A DNA stretch of 64,000 nt from Lumbricus terrestris (lineage: Eukaryota > Annelida > Clitellata > Crassiclitellata > Lumbricidae), in contig OX457047.1 in assembly GCA_949752735.1 (NCBI GenBank), forward strand, positions 21,204,671-21,268,670. Reading direction: 5' to 3'. Made by a program: the position numbers and the translations under genes. The notes under the pieces are model-generated. The model worked only from the letters and a program-made list of their open reading frames with translations. It ran no database searches and was not told the origin of the DNA. Positions 22,850-33,800 of this stretch are shown in pieces; within the stretch, counting starts at the first letter, position 1; the number at the start of each line of letters is the position of its first letter.

Positions 22850-23012
22850 TAGTCTCCGCAATGAACTTCTTTGTATTTCTTTGCCCCTTTTCCGCAAACG
22901 TTTGAAAACCATTAGAACTCTTTGATTGTGGTTAGGTGTCAGGTCGGGAGCGCCTCTGAGGAGTTCTCTTGAAGTGGCGCTATATAAATGTACGATTACA
23001 ATTACAATCACA
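22850..23012 (+). mobile_element. 5'-truncated LINE 3' end
   Basis: Frame pieces LRNELL and SLPLFRKRLKTIRTL match the C-terminus of the LINE at 10,935-11,440. The tail is tggcgctatataaatg followed by (attaca)n. Confidence 0.75.
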
Positions 23013-23799
23013 ATTACAATTCTATATCCAATCAATGTCAAAATGTTCTCAAATAGCACAAAATCCTAAGTCCAAAATCCAAAAAATAATAATTTAAAAA
23101 AATCCCCGCTCTAACAGGAGTGGAAGGCTAAAATACATGTTTACCTTGAATTCCTGCTTCCTTCAGAGCGACTATTTTCGATGAACTTACGATCTTATTC
23201 GATTAGTGATCGACTACAGATTCCATAGAAACGGTAGGCCTACAGTCGTTCATTTCAGAATTTCAACTTCTTCGGATCGACATTTTCGATGATTTTCCTT
23301 TCGAAATAGGAAATTCGTGCGATTATTCGATCATTGGTCGATTTTTTCTTTCCAAATAAACAGTTTCTTCGTCGAATTTCGAATTATCACTTATTCAAAT
23401 CGACAATTTCGATCATTTTCTGCAATCTCCTTCTAAAGCCGATTTTTCCAATCAGTGGGCGGAAATGACGTCATTGGATAAGAAATTACAATAAGAATAG
23501 AACGTCATACATAATAATTACGTCTTATATGACAAAACGAATCATAGAAATTTATATAATTATACTTCGTTTATTCAAGAAAAACTAAGTTGACATACCG
23601 CAACTTATTATATGTAATGAAACAAAAAACAAAAAGGTATTTTAAAGAAGCAAATGGGCTAAAATCATGTACTCCGAATTAAGCCTATTTCCACCTATTG
23701 TTAAAAGGCCTTATAAATGCTCTGCGTTCGCGACCACACGACTTTGAACTGCCTAGAAAAGACGACTTTAATTTCATCTCTCGTGTTCTTTTTAAGACT

Positions 23800-24060
23800 G
23801 AGCTCACTTAAAATTGAGTTACAGAAAATGGACATGCCGCTTCTCGACAATCGTCGTCGTCGTCGGTGCCTTATTCGACCTTCCGAACATTGGCGGCATC
23901 AAAGCCGCATCATGGACAATTCCTCTCCAGAGATCTTTCTGCTGTGTTGCTCGTGTCACCCGTTCCATCGACAGCCCCGTCCATTCCATAACGTCGACCA
24001 TCCATCCACATTCTTCTTGGTCTTCCTCTTCCTCTTGATCCTTCCGTCTCCCCGGTTATT
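23800..24060 (-). mobile_element. LINE C-terminal fragment (minus strand)
   Basis: On the minus strand it reads VMEWTGLSMERVTRATQQKD and LWRGIVHDAALMPP, preceded by an arginine-rich, frameshifted GRPR-type segment. This is the usual end of I/Jockey-like LINE proteins. Not intact. Confidence 0.6.
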
Positions 24061-24074
24061 ATATATTTTTCAAG

Positions 24075-24302
24075 CAGTGCCGGCGCCAGGATTTCAGTTT
24101 CGGGGGGGCTGAGCCCCGCGGCGAAAATTTTCCATTTTCGCCGCCAAAATTTCTGACGACCTTTTTTTATTTATTTTTTTTAGTCATCGACGAAAAATCT
24201 TGGATATTTCAATTTTAAAAAATCGGATGGCCCTTTTTTTAGGGGGGGCTGAGCCTCTTGTAGGGGGCTTAGCCCCCCCGGCCCCCCCTAGCGCCGCCAC
24301 TG
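24075..24302. mobile_element. 228-bp hAT-like MITE, perfect 8-bp TSD
   Basis: TSD TTTTCAAG at 24,067-24,074 and 24,303-24,310. Ends CAGTGCCGGCGCCAGG and CCTAGCGCCGCCACTG. The interior has the module gacgacc-(T)n-agtcatc. It is related to the 2,610 element. Confidence 0.92.
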
Positions 24303-24339
24303 TTTTCAAGGCAGTTTGTTGTTTTCCTCCTTTCTCGAC

Positions 24340-25030
24340 AATAATGACGTTAATTAAATTTAATTGTCTTCTTTATTAGATCTATACTTTTGTGCGCATG
24401 TAGGCTATGTAGGCTGCTCGCTCGAAGTCAAAACCTTTCAAATAGCGTTATCGGACGCCTCGAGATCTAGGCCTATACAGGTAGGCCTACTGTTGAGAGA
24501 AAGACCTGCTCTGAAATTCGAAGGGTTCAGCGTAGACGCCTTAGGGGCAGAGCGGGGCAAGAGTGTATATAGGGCCTATTTGTTCGAACACGCGATATTT
24601 CATAGGCCCTCACACTTAATTATTAGGCTACCCCACCAATTTGGCATGAGTGGCAATATATATAGGCAGATATCACTTTTGCTCCAAGTGTCTGCGCAAG
24701 AGTGTCAAATTTTTCAATTTGTTTTGTACTTTTTGCAAAATATCTTAACCTATAACAGTCACTTAATTAGTTATCAACGTTTTTCTGTTAGCCTTATGTG
24801 CCGAGTCTGTTGACATATAATTTGTCGGCATTCATTTAGCCGTGTATAAAAAAGTCTGTTTTCAAACCAGTCGATTAAAGTCATTACAAAGAAATTGACC
24901 AACTTCCGTATCGATCGGTAGCTATTGAAATTGTTGCGGCAGACTATTTGTGGGCTTTTCTAATGCAAATTTGCATGTAGGCGTATATGCTGTTTATAAT
25001 TGACCACATTACAGCTATTGGACTATAATC
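24340..25030. repeat. Rearranged fragments of the 5.2-kb unit
   Basis: 24,340-24,490 is inverted relative to the array (acctttcaaat...ggacgcctcgagatctaggcc). 24,845-25,020 is in direct orientation (gattaaagtcattaca...gttgcggcagac...ttgaccacattacag). About 350 bp lie between them. The two blocks are neighbours in the array, so one has flipped. Confidence 0.65.
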
Positions 25031-25120
25031 CACTTGGAATTGGGATGCGAAAAACGGACATCGCTATGGGGCTCTAAGAGAGACGTGGATGGAGGGGAGG
25101 GGGGTTGAAACCTTCAAACC

Positions 25121-26240
25121 CAGTGTTTAATCCAGACGTCTCTGAGGGGGGAAAGTTCCCCCCAGGATTGACATCCCCCCCAGAAAAATTTGACGAAATG
25201 ATATTGGTTTTAGTTACTGTTTTCATCATTGTTTTACATGAGGTGTTATAATATACCGTGATATTATTTATTATTATATGATTATAATGACATTATTTAC
25301 TATTATAATATATGATACTATCATGTTAAGATGACACCTTAAAATCCAGCCAATTCAATGTGGAAATTCAAAAAGTTTCTAATGGGTCACTGAAGAGGTA
25401 CAGCTATTTTGTTAAGACGACAGTTAAAATGCAGCCATTGCAATGTGGAAACTCAGAAAGTTTCTAATGGGTCACTGAAAAAGTAGCCTACAGCTATTTT
25501 GTTAAGATGACCTCTTAAAATGCTGTCATTGCAATGTGGAAATTCAAAAAGTTTCTAATGGGTTACTGAAAAAGTACAGCTATTTTGCTAAGAGGACACC
25601 TTAAAATGCTGCCATTGCAATGTGGAAATTCAAAAAGTTTCTAATGGGCCACTGAAAGAGTACACCTTAAAATGCTGCCATTGCAATTGTGGAAATTCAA
25701 AAAGTTCTAATGGGCCACTGAAAAGGTGCACCTTAAAATGCTGCCATTGCAATGTGGAAATTCAAAAAGTTTCTAATGGGCCACTTAAAAAGTACAGCTA
25801 TTTTGTTAAGATAACACTTTAAAATTCTGCCATTGCAAAGCGAACATTCAGAAAGTTTCTAATTGGTCACTGAAAAATTACAGCTATTTTGTTAAGACGA
25901 CACCTTAAAATGCTGCCATTGCAATGTGGAAATTCAAAAAGTTTCTGATGGGCCGCTGAAAAAGTACACCTCAGAATGCTGCCATTGCAATGTGGAAATT
26001 CAAAATTTTTCTAATAGCTAGGCCACTGAAAAAGTACAGCTATTTTGTTAAGACGACACCTTAAAATGCTGCCTTGCAATGTGGAAATTAAAAGTGTCTG
26101 ATGGGGAGGGGCGCATCCCCTCCCCATACCCCTCCCAGTCTCGGTACTACGCGCATCACGAGCGTCCTTCGGACGCTCAATTGTCTCCCCCCAGAAACCT
26201 CAATTCCCCCCCCAGAGGAGGGGGACTAGATTAAACACTG
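25121..26240. mobile_element. 1.1-kb hAT-like element with an internal tandem array
   Basis: Ends CAGTGTTTAATCCAG and CTAGATTAAACACTG. The flanks CTTCAAACC and CCTCAAACC agree at 8 of 9 bases. Sub-terminal runs of C/G mirror each other. The interior 25,330-26,100 is a tandem array. No transposase frame. Confidence 0.75.
25330..26100 (+). repeat. Tandem repeat, alternating ~88- and ~60-bp units
   Basis: Consensus pieces CACCTTAAAATGCTGCCATT, GCAATGTGGAAATTCAAAAA and GTTTCTAATGGGCCACTGAA. The segment cagctattttgttaagacga is present in long units and missing in short ones. About nine units in all. Confidence 0.88.
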
Positions 26241-26323
26241 CCTCAAACCCATGGCAATTCTCTCCCTGATGCAGGCTACACAATCTGTGCGATCTATGTG
26301 AGATACTGTAGCCTATTAATGGT

Positions 26324-26540
26324 AGGGCGCACGGTGGCGTAGGAGTAGGCTATGTTCGGTGTCTTGGAGAAGGAAGGTTGCGGATTCGAATCCACCTCAA
26401 GCTGCCACGCAAGTCCTGATCACTCGCAATTGTTCATGGGCTTCGGCGCGAAACTCCGATTCAGTGTCAGCGCTGTAGTTGGGAGCGCCTCTGATTAGTA
26501 ACCTTGAAGGGACGCTATCACAAATGCTGATACAAACATA
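26324..26540 (+). mobile_element. tRNA-derived SINE
   Basis: Diverged A box (ggtggcgtaggagtaggc) and B box (GGATTCGAATCC), a body ending gttgggagcgcctctgattag, then cttgaagggacgctatcaca. Same family as 37,216, 48,250 and 54,151. Confidence 0.75.
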
Positions 26541-26654
26541 ATAGCTCTGGCGGCGGGAATGCAATCCAAGAACTTCGAGAGCAGTGGGAACGCTGTTCCC
26601 AACCACTTCAAACCCTTGGCTCAAACACAGACACATCTGTGAGATCTATGTGTA

Positions 26655-27477
26655 CATAGATTGAGTATTCGCATATTACGAATATTAAGATTTTCAAATA
26701 TTCACGAATATTACCGAATATTAAAACTGCCAACGAATATTATATTCGTAAAATATTGTTATTTCAAAAAATTCTTGTTCTTTCAACAAATTCTTTAATC
26801 TTAATTCCTAATTTTATGAAAATGTTTAACTTTTACTGAATGAATTGTACAATTATTAATTGAGTTAGCCTACCCATAGGCCTGCATCAGTAAGTGACAA
26901 TAACTTTAATAGATTTATTATTAAAAACTTCAAGGTCTCTGCTGCATGGGCCTGGACAATGTGGCCATGCGGCATTCATATCACATTCGATACTTAATGA
27001 CAGTTAATGTTGGTCACTTTGTCTGACTTCTGGCCATCCTCCCGAACAGAAAAGAGGCAGAGCCACCGATGGCAGTTGGCATTGCAAGCAGCAGCAATAG
27101 TAGGCCTATATAGGCTAAATTAGAAATAAACTTTGACTGCCTATAATAGTAACTGCAAGTTGATAAAGTTGTTTTATATCAGTGTAGCAAGATGAGTAAA
27201 TATAAATGCCAACGCAGGAAATAATAGTGCCAGATTACAAGCAAAAATAATCCAGAGCTCAGCATAATAGTGCATCGCATATTTTAATTAAGCCTTGCCC
27301 TGGATGCGAGTGAATGTCATGGAGATATACAGAAACTTAAACTGCTTTACCGGGTAACATTGCGGTTTCGATGGTTCACTTTAATCCGTTAACGAATATT
27401 TACGAATATTTACGAATATTAAAAAATCTTAATATTCACGAATATTAAACCCAAAAGTCACGAATACTCAATCTATG
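26655..27477. mobile_element. 823-bp foldback-like element with CATAG ends and perfect 8-bp TSD
   Basis: TSD TATGTGTA at 26,647-26,654 and 27,478-27,485. The first 17 bases CATAGATTGAGTATTCG are perfectly mirrored at the right end. Sub-terminal arms are tandem variants of ACGAATATT in opposing orientation. The core has no gene I can recognise. Confidence 0.88.
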
Positions 27478-29197
27478 TATGTGTATCTAAGTAGTCGATT
27501 TGTCATAGAGAGCTAGGAACAGGTTCAAGCATGGCCTTTGAATATATTGACATTTATTCAGAAGACCTTGGTTCAAGCCTTCTCTGAGATTGAGCACTGC
27601 ATGTTTTGCAAAGATTGTGAAGTAATTCACACACAACTGCTCGGTCAAAAAGATTGCTGCTTGGTCATTGTGTAGTAGTACTGTATAAAAGCGCAACAAT
27701 AATAGCAATTAAAAACAACAGTAATGATAATAGTAATAATAATGCGGACCTTGCATTCTGTGGTTCATTTCCTGCAGTGAATTTCAGCGATGACTGGGTG
27801 CCGTTGCAGATCTATTAAAAATATAATAAACTTCCTTTCTTTATCAACGTATTTCACAACGTAGACACAACATTTTAGCGCGTTGCGTTCCGAGGGACTT
27901 TGGCTAACCAAGATAACGATGAGTAGGGCCATTTACAGACAAATTTTATCTTTTGACTTACTTGACTTATGGCCTTGGCGATGCTCAAGCACGCATGAGC
28001 CACTCATCTATGGAACCTCTCCATCTCTCTGTTTTCTGCCCGATGCATAGCCTCATATATCGACAGACCCATCTCCTGGCACCTCAGTTTATCAACATCT
28101 AGTAAAATTGAAGTCCCTGAGGGATCATGTACACCTCGGAACATAACAAAATTTAAAAATAAAACAATAATGATAAGAAACCACATTTCTCTGTCGCCAT
28201 CCAGCGCTTCAATGCAATCGTTTTTTACAGCACATTGTCACTCTGCACAGCTTCCAGCAAAGAATAGCCATCCCAGAATAATGCTATAGCTGAGCTTTTA
28301 AAAACTGGGGATTACATGTACCTCAGGTAAGAAATGATAATAATAACTACAATAATTATATCATCCATTCGGCTTAGTAGACGCGGACAAACTTCTGCAG
28401 CTGACCGACCTTTTCAAAAAGCATTAAATTCCACAGGACTGTATTTCCGGCGCAGTAAGCAAGATTAAACGTTCGGGTAAATTTTTCATCATTTGCAAGC
28501 AACAACTGTCATGATTTATTACACGTTACCCATCATATTTAAAATCTCTGTGTGACATGTGAGTAACAATCGATTAACGAATTACAAAAATATTACGTAT
28601 CGCTGCATCATCACATACCATGCGAGGACGCACACAACAGTCTGAGAAATTCATGTACATTGCAGACCTACCTAGTAAAAGCAAAGTAAAATTTAATGTT
28701 CATGAAAAGCTTATTTCCAGCACCTCCAGATGATTAACTAACAGCATATGAACCAAGTTATTCACATCAGTACATAATAAAAGACTTCCTTAAGATTTCA
28801 ATTGGTACTAAAATCACAGTCCGCTGTCAACCTCTTTGGCTGGTATCAACGTAAAAACACAGCACCAAACACATCTTCAATAAATGGCTCAAAAAACCAT
28901 GGTCAACTTAAAGCAACGTTAAAATCACACCTCTATCAACCAACCAAGCCATTCTTTTGAACTGTGTTACATGTGTCATGGATAAAAGAAGACATGTTAC
29001 AGTCATATGTTGATCACGGACAAGAGATGTATCGCCAAAGCAGTCACAAAGGACTAACATAGAAGATTTGCAAGGCTTTTTTGTTATACATCATGTGTGC
29101 AAGTGCATCTGTGTATGTGCTATCTGAGAAACACGTCACAGGTGCTGGCACATTTATCTCACATAGCTGTGCTTCAAAGAATTTATTACCTGGTCCA

Positions 29198-29275
29198 TTA
29201 ACGCTTTGCCACCAAAAATGTAGTACCCGGTAAATGGCATGGGAAATCCTATACCCGAGGTCATTAAAGGGTTAA
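29198..29275. mobile_element. 78-bp TTAA-flanked mini-element
   Basis: Starts TTAACGCTTTGCCACC and ends GGTCATTAAAGGGTTAA, an imperfect inverted repeat with TTAA at both ends, as in piggyBac-type MITEs. Confidence 0.5.
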
Positions 29276-30481
29276 GCCTAACCAGTCAGAAGGTCAGAAG
29301 TAAACTGCGCACAGAATGGCATTTATAATTCAATAGTTCACAGAAAGTGTGGAAGTTGTGAGGTGTGCAGCACTGAACGATACTCGACATTGTCAGATGT
29401 TGATGCAAGTTGGATATATGCGCAAGCTTATTGGCGCAGCACAGAAGCCAATGTAAAAGTCCGCAATCAACACCAAAAGTCCAGCAGTAGCTCCAAGATC
29501 ATTCACATCTAGCCTTTATGACATGTCAGTATTCACAAACTTTCGTTTCCTTTACTTATCAGTAAATAAATAGCCACACCATCACAGAGCAAATACAAAA
29601 TTAAGATGACAAGAGACAACAATTCCAAATAAAAGTCATATAAAGCCCAAAGCATAAAGATTCGAACACTTTATACACCATGCAGCACGCGGCTATTCTT
29701 CGCACTACAACCAGTGAAGCAAAAATTTTCAAATTCAGGCTTTAGTGCACGTCATCTCAAATGTGTTCATGTATTACTTCATCAGGCATTCTTTCTGAAG
29801 GTCCTGACCTTTGCAGATGAATGTCGAGCCTCACAACTACATGCCCATATGTACAGTCTTAGTTTATTATCACCACCTCATAGCTCTCATTAATAGGAGG
29901 CAGCATACTCATACTTGTCAATAAATTAACAAATCTATAAGACGGCCGTATTTCCCTTAGATCCATGGTTAATTAATATCCCTAATCCCTATTAATAGCT
30001 CACTTAAAAATGCATGGCTAATTTTACCATAGGCTCAAGTTCTGAAACAGAAGCATACAAATTCCACACCGAACACAATTTCGTGTTTGTCTATCAAACG
30101 TTATCTACAATGTAAAATACAGAATGTAAAATACAGTCTACCGATCTGGCAATGTATTGCAGCCGAGCACAAACAACAGCATCACTAGTTTCCATTAACT
30201 GTTCCCTGCTATTCTAAAACCATATCAATACATTTCCTAAAAATAAAATAATTAAACATTCCCGCAGTAAAATAACCACATTTCCCAAATATACAGCTAC
30301 CAAACTTCTGAACAGCGTATTAGCTAAGTACTTCAAGATAAACCTATTGAATTTTCTACAGGCAAAATCATTAAAATAGCCAAAGATGAACTCACTGACT
30401 TTATATATAAAGTCTGTATCAAAAGTAATACGAGCGTCCCAAAGAAAATTATTTACCATACACAACGCAGACAGACTTATT

Positions 30482-30551
30482 TTAACCCTTTCTCGACCAG
30501 CTACATATGTTTTCCATGCATTTTAGTACATGCTGGTCGTTAAAGGGTTAA
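30482..30551. mobile_element. 70-bp TTAA-flanked mini-element
   Basis: Starts TTAACCCTTTCTCGACCAGC and ends GCTGGTCGTTAAAGGGTTAA; 18 of 20 terminal bases pair. It lies just past the proximal poly(A) signal of the PLEKHM1-like gene. Confidence 0.6.
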
Positions 30552-30621
30552 CAAGACCAATGTTAACCCATAAGGCAGACAGTTTACATATTATGTGGCA
30601 AAACATTGTCTAGGCCGTGTA

Positions 30622-30627
30622 TTTATT
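30622..30627 (-). promoter_or_regulatory. Proximal poly(A) signal AATAAA for the PLEKHM1-like gene
   Basis: AATAAA on the minus strand, 65 bases after the TGA at 30,692. It is the nearest candidate. Use is not shown, and the 3' UTR could be longer. Confidence 0.4.
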
Positions 30628-30691
30628 CGACGTAAGGCACTGGGAATTTGGATTTCCGTAAGAACAGACGTTGTTGTGTATGAGCACTTCT

Positions 30692-30871
30692 TCACGTAGG
30701 TTGATGACAACGGCCATTCTCCACTTGATAGGAATAGTCGACTGAATCGATTGGGTCACTGCCTCCTGGCTTCTGGAGACTGTTCTCCCGCTCTGACAGA
30801 CGTCTGCACTTCGGACAGGGAACCAGATGAGTTTTACAATGACTGTGATAGACGGCTTTGCAGTCTGGACA
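30692..30871 (-). CDS. PLEKHM1-like: PLEKHM1-like exon 14 (C-terminus)
   Basis: 180 nt including TGA, acceptor ttttccag. Encodes CPDCKAVYHSHCKTHLVPC and PKCRRLSERENSL, then a 30-residue polar tail. The CP+C.RLS.R..SL end resembles DEF8. Confidence 0.93.
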   Translation of the reverse strand, partial: CPDCKAVYHSHCKTHLVPCPKCRRLSERENSLQKPGGSDPIDSVDYSYQVENGRCHQPT

Positions 30872-33800
30872 CTGGAAAATTAAACAGAACAATACATTTG
30901 AATTTACTTGATCAATGTAAAAATCGTTCACAAACAGCTCGAGTCAGATCATCAGATCATTTTATTAGAAACTATAAAGCATTCCGTCTCAACATTCTCA
31001 TTCATTAGAAATTTTATCCATTTAAAATAGATAAGCTATTCTGACTTTAACATGGGTCCATTTTAATTTTAAAGATATTGACATATTGACAATTGCATGG
31101 TGTGTCGTCAAATTTTGGATGCAAGTTTAGGTGCGTCGCGTGTGGAAAACGGTTGAGAACCTCTGTGCTAGCACATTGTATCACGATAATTTCAGTTGCC
31201 AATTATATATTCATTCATTCAGAGCATTTATATAGCGCCCCTTCCAGAAACTAGTCAGAGGCGCTCCCAGCCCAACCCCATCCAAATACAAGCAATACAA
31301 CACAAATTTTGCTACAGCCAAAACTAAACTCAGACTTGAGAAAATGACTGATTTTTACAAACCCTAAATGTAGAACTTGTTTCGAACGGGTAAATGACTT
31401 TTGCAGCCCTACAGATCTCACAGTAGAACCCTTTCTGGCAGCATCGTGGGCAGCCGTACACATGACCTGTGGCAAACTTCGCGATCCTCTGCAATCTTTT
31501 CTGCAAGGCACTGGAAGGCACCAGCGTCAAATCCTTAAAAAATCACACATCAGGTCACATATTCAGATACAAGTATAATAGGAACGAATAATAAAGTATC
31601 TGGTTACAATTACGACCAGCCCTTACCATTACCATCACTACCACTACAGTCTAACTTGCCACTGCTCTCTCTCATCAGGTAAATGAAAATCTGCTTATAT
31701 AGCTCTGGCATTTTCATGAATACATGTTGGCCCACATGGACATCCAGCATGCTGCAGATTAAGACTTACTGACTGTGCATATAATAAACAACTAGTACAA
31801 ATATGTATACCTTCAATCACTACTAACTCCTTACATTCCTCCCTGTTGCTTGCGTTCATCATGTACAAATCTTTTAGCTGAACCTCGATGCAAAACAGTT
31901 ATAGGGTTGCGTGCTTTCCATGCTTCTGCACCCAGGGAATGGAATCGGCTTCCGCTCTCTCTTCGAAGTTCAATTTCACTTCCTTCCTTCAAAAAGCGGC
32001 TCAAAACTTACTACTTCTCCTTGGTTTTCAAGCACATGGATCTCTAACTGCATCTTCCTCTGGCGGCTGACTATCCGCGCCTCAGATTCACGTATTGGTG
32101 TGACCTTGCACGAGTTACAAATTTATTTTAAAATAATAATAAATAAGTAAAAGCATGCACACACATCAATTCTATTTAGAAAATCAGAATTTGCTCAGTT
32201 TTAAGACTGCATAGGAAGCAATATAAGTAATATTTAATACATGAAACTTATTTCCAGTTCCTACATCTCTCTGTCTGTCTCAGTATGAAAACCTTTTGTC
32301 TGGGTACTCGCACATGGAGTGCTATAGAATGGCCAATGCTGTGACAAGTCCTATAATAAATCATAAATTACATTACATCTTTGGTTAATATGAGACCGAA
32401 TTCTACAAATATCAATCAAGTATACCTTGAGTGAATACAGGTGAATTTTATCAAACAGGTACGACTGGTTGTCGAATTTCTCCATGAACTCAAGGCCCAC
32501 AGCCTGCGTACAGGTCATCATGTACGACTTCACAAAGCGCAGTTGAGTTCTCAACGTCTGAAAGGCATTCGACACAAAAAAACAAAATTAAAATCCAGTA
32601 CATGGCAACTTCAACATTACAACTAACGTACAGTCTTAAGAGACGACAATTTAGAAACGTTTTCATATGTTTGAATGGCCTGAACGCACAATGTTTGTAC
32701 AGATTAAAGGCCAGTGAGTTATCAATTAACAGGCCTGAAGTTGCGTACTTTAGGTACTTCACTCTTAGAAGAAACAAAATAAAAACTTGATTGGAATAAC
32801 GTCTAACTGTAGAATTCCTCCGTAACTGAATATCTTTCTCAAGGTTTTGCTTCAGTAAAATGGTATTTAATCGCATGGCCAAACTGGCCACAACTGCTGT
32901 TGATATTCAATGAATTAGCGGCTGACTTGGCATGACATGTCAGACTACATAGAGTGTATATATTTGTAAAGGAGTTAAATAAGTGGTATTTGCAGCATCT
33001 ACAAACTGCAATACAGAGGTTTAAAACCAGAAGCTAATGAACTTTATTGTAAAAATGTACTTCTGACAAGAACAGTATCTTTCACTTTCTTTCAGAGCCA
33101 AATTATCAACTACAGAATCCGACAGAAAAACTATCTTTGCAGATATGAAGAGTATTCGCAGGTTTCTTTCAGAGCCAAACTAACATAGTATTTACAAGAT
33201 ATTTAATTGACAAAGAAAGATAACAAAAATTTCCTTACCAGGATGGAGTCAAGTGGTTTAACATGGCTGTACAGTTTTATGTTGAGTCTTTCGATATCAA
33301 AAAGCGGATTTTCAAAGTTCTTTTGAAGAAACTCAAAACTAAGGTTGGAGACTGAAATATTACATAAGAACGAAATGTTAAATTGATTTTCAGAATTGTT
33401 TCTGTAAGTTTCAAAATACATAAAAATAAACATAGGGCCTCATAGGCATGCATATTATGTACGGTCTGAAGTCCCAGTTATATATATACATACAGCTGAG
33501 AAATTTTTGTGCTACCGCATAACACTCCGTAACAGAATTAACCATGTCTTCTGCATTGTTGGGAGCAATCAATGTTAAATTTGAACTTACAAAATTTAGA
33601 AATTTGAATTTTTAAAATTTAGAATTTTGAATGAGATAAGAAGACACCTTTGTATGGTCTGAAGTCCCAGTTATAGACGACTTTGGCAGGAATGCAGTGC
33701 TCCTTGTTCTCGTGACACTCGTGGCAATAGTGGTATCCATCAAAAGCACACACACGATCCTGATCGTAAACTGCAACAAAGAAAATAGATCCTAAACTGT

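Larger units (their letters stand above)
27486..30620. other. Stretch downstream of the PLEKHM1-like gene, little recognisable
   Basis: No exon supported. A short minus-strand frame at 28,004-28,140 (YEAMHRAENREMERFHR) could be a LINE remnant. One small TTAA-ended element lies at 29,198-29,275 and one at 30,482-30,551. The 3' UTR of the gene may extend into this region if a distal poly(A) site is used. Confidence 0.45.
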
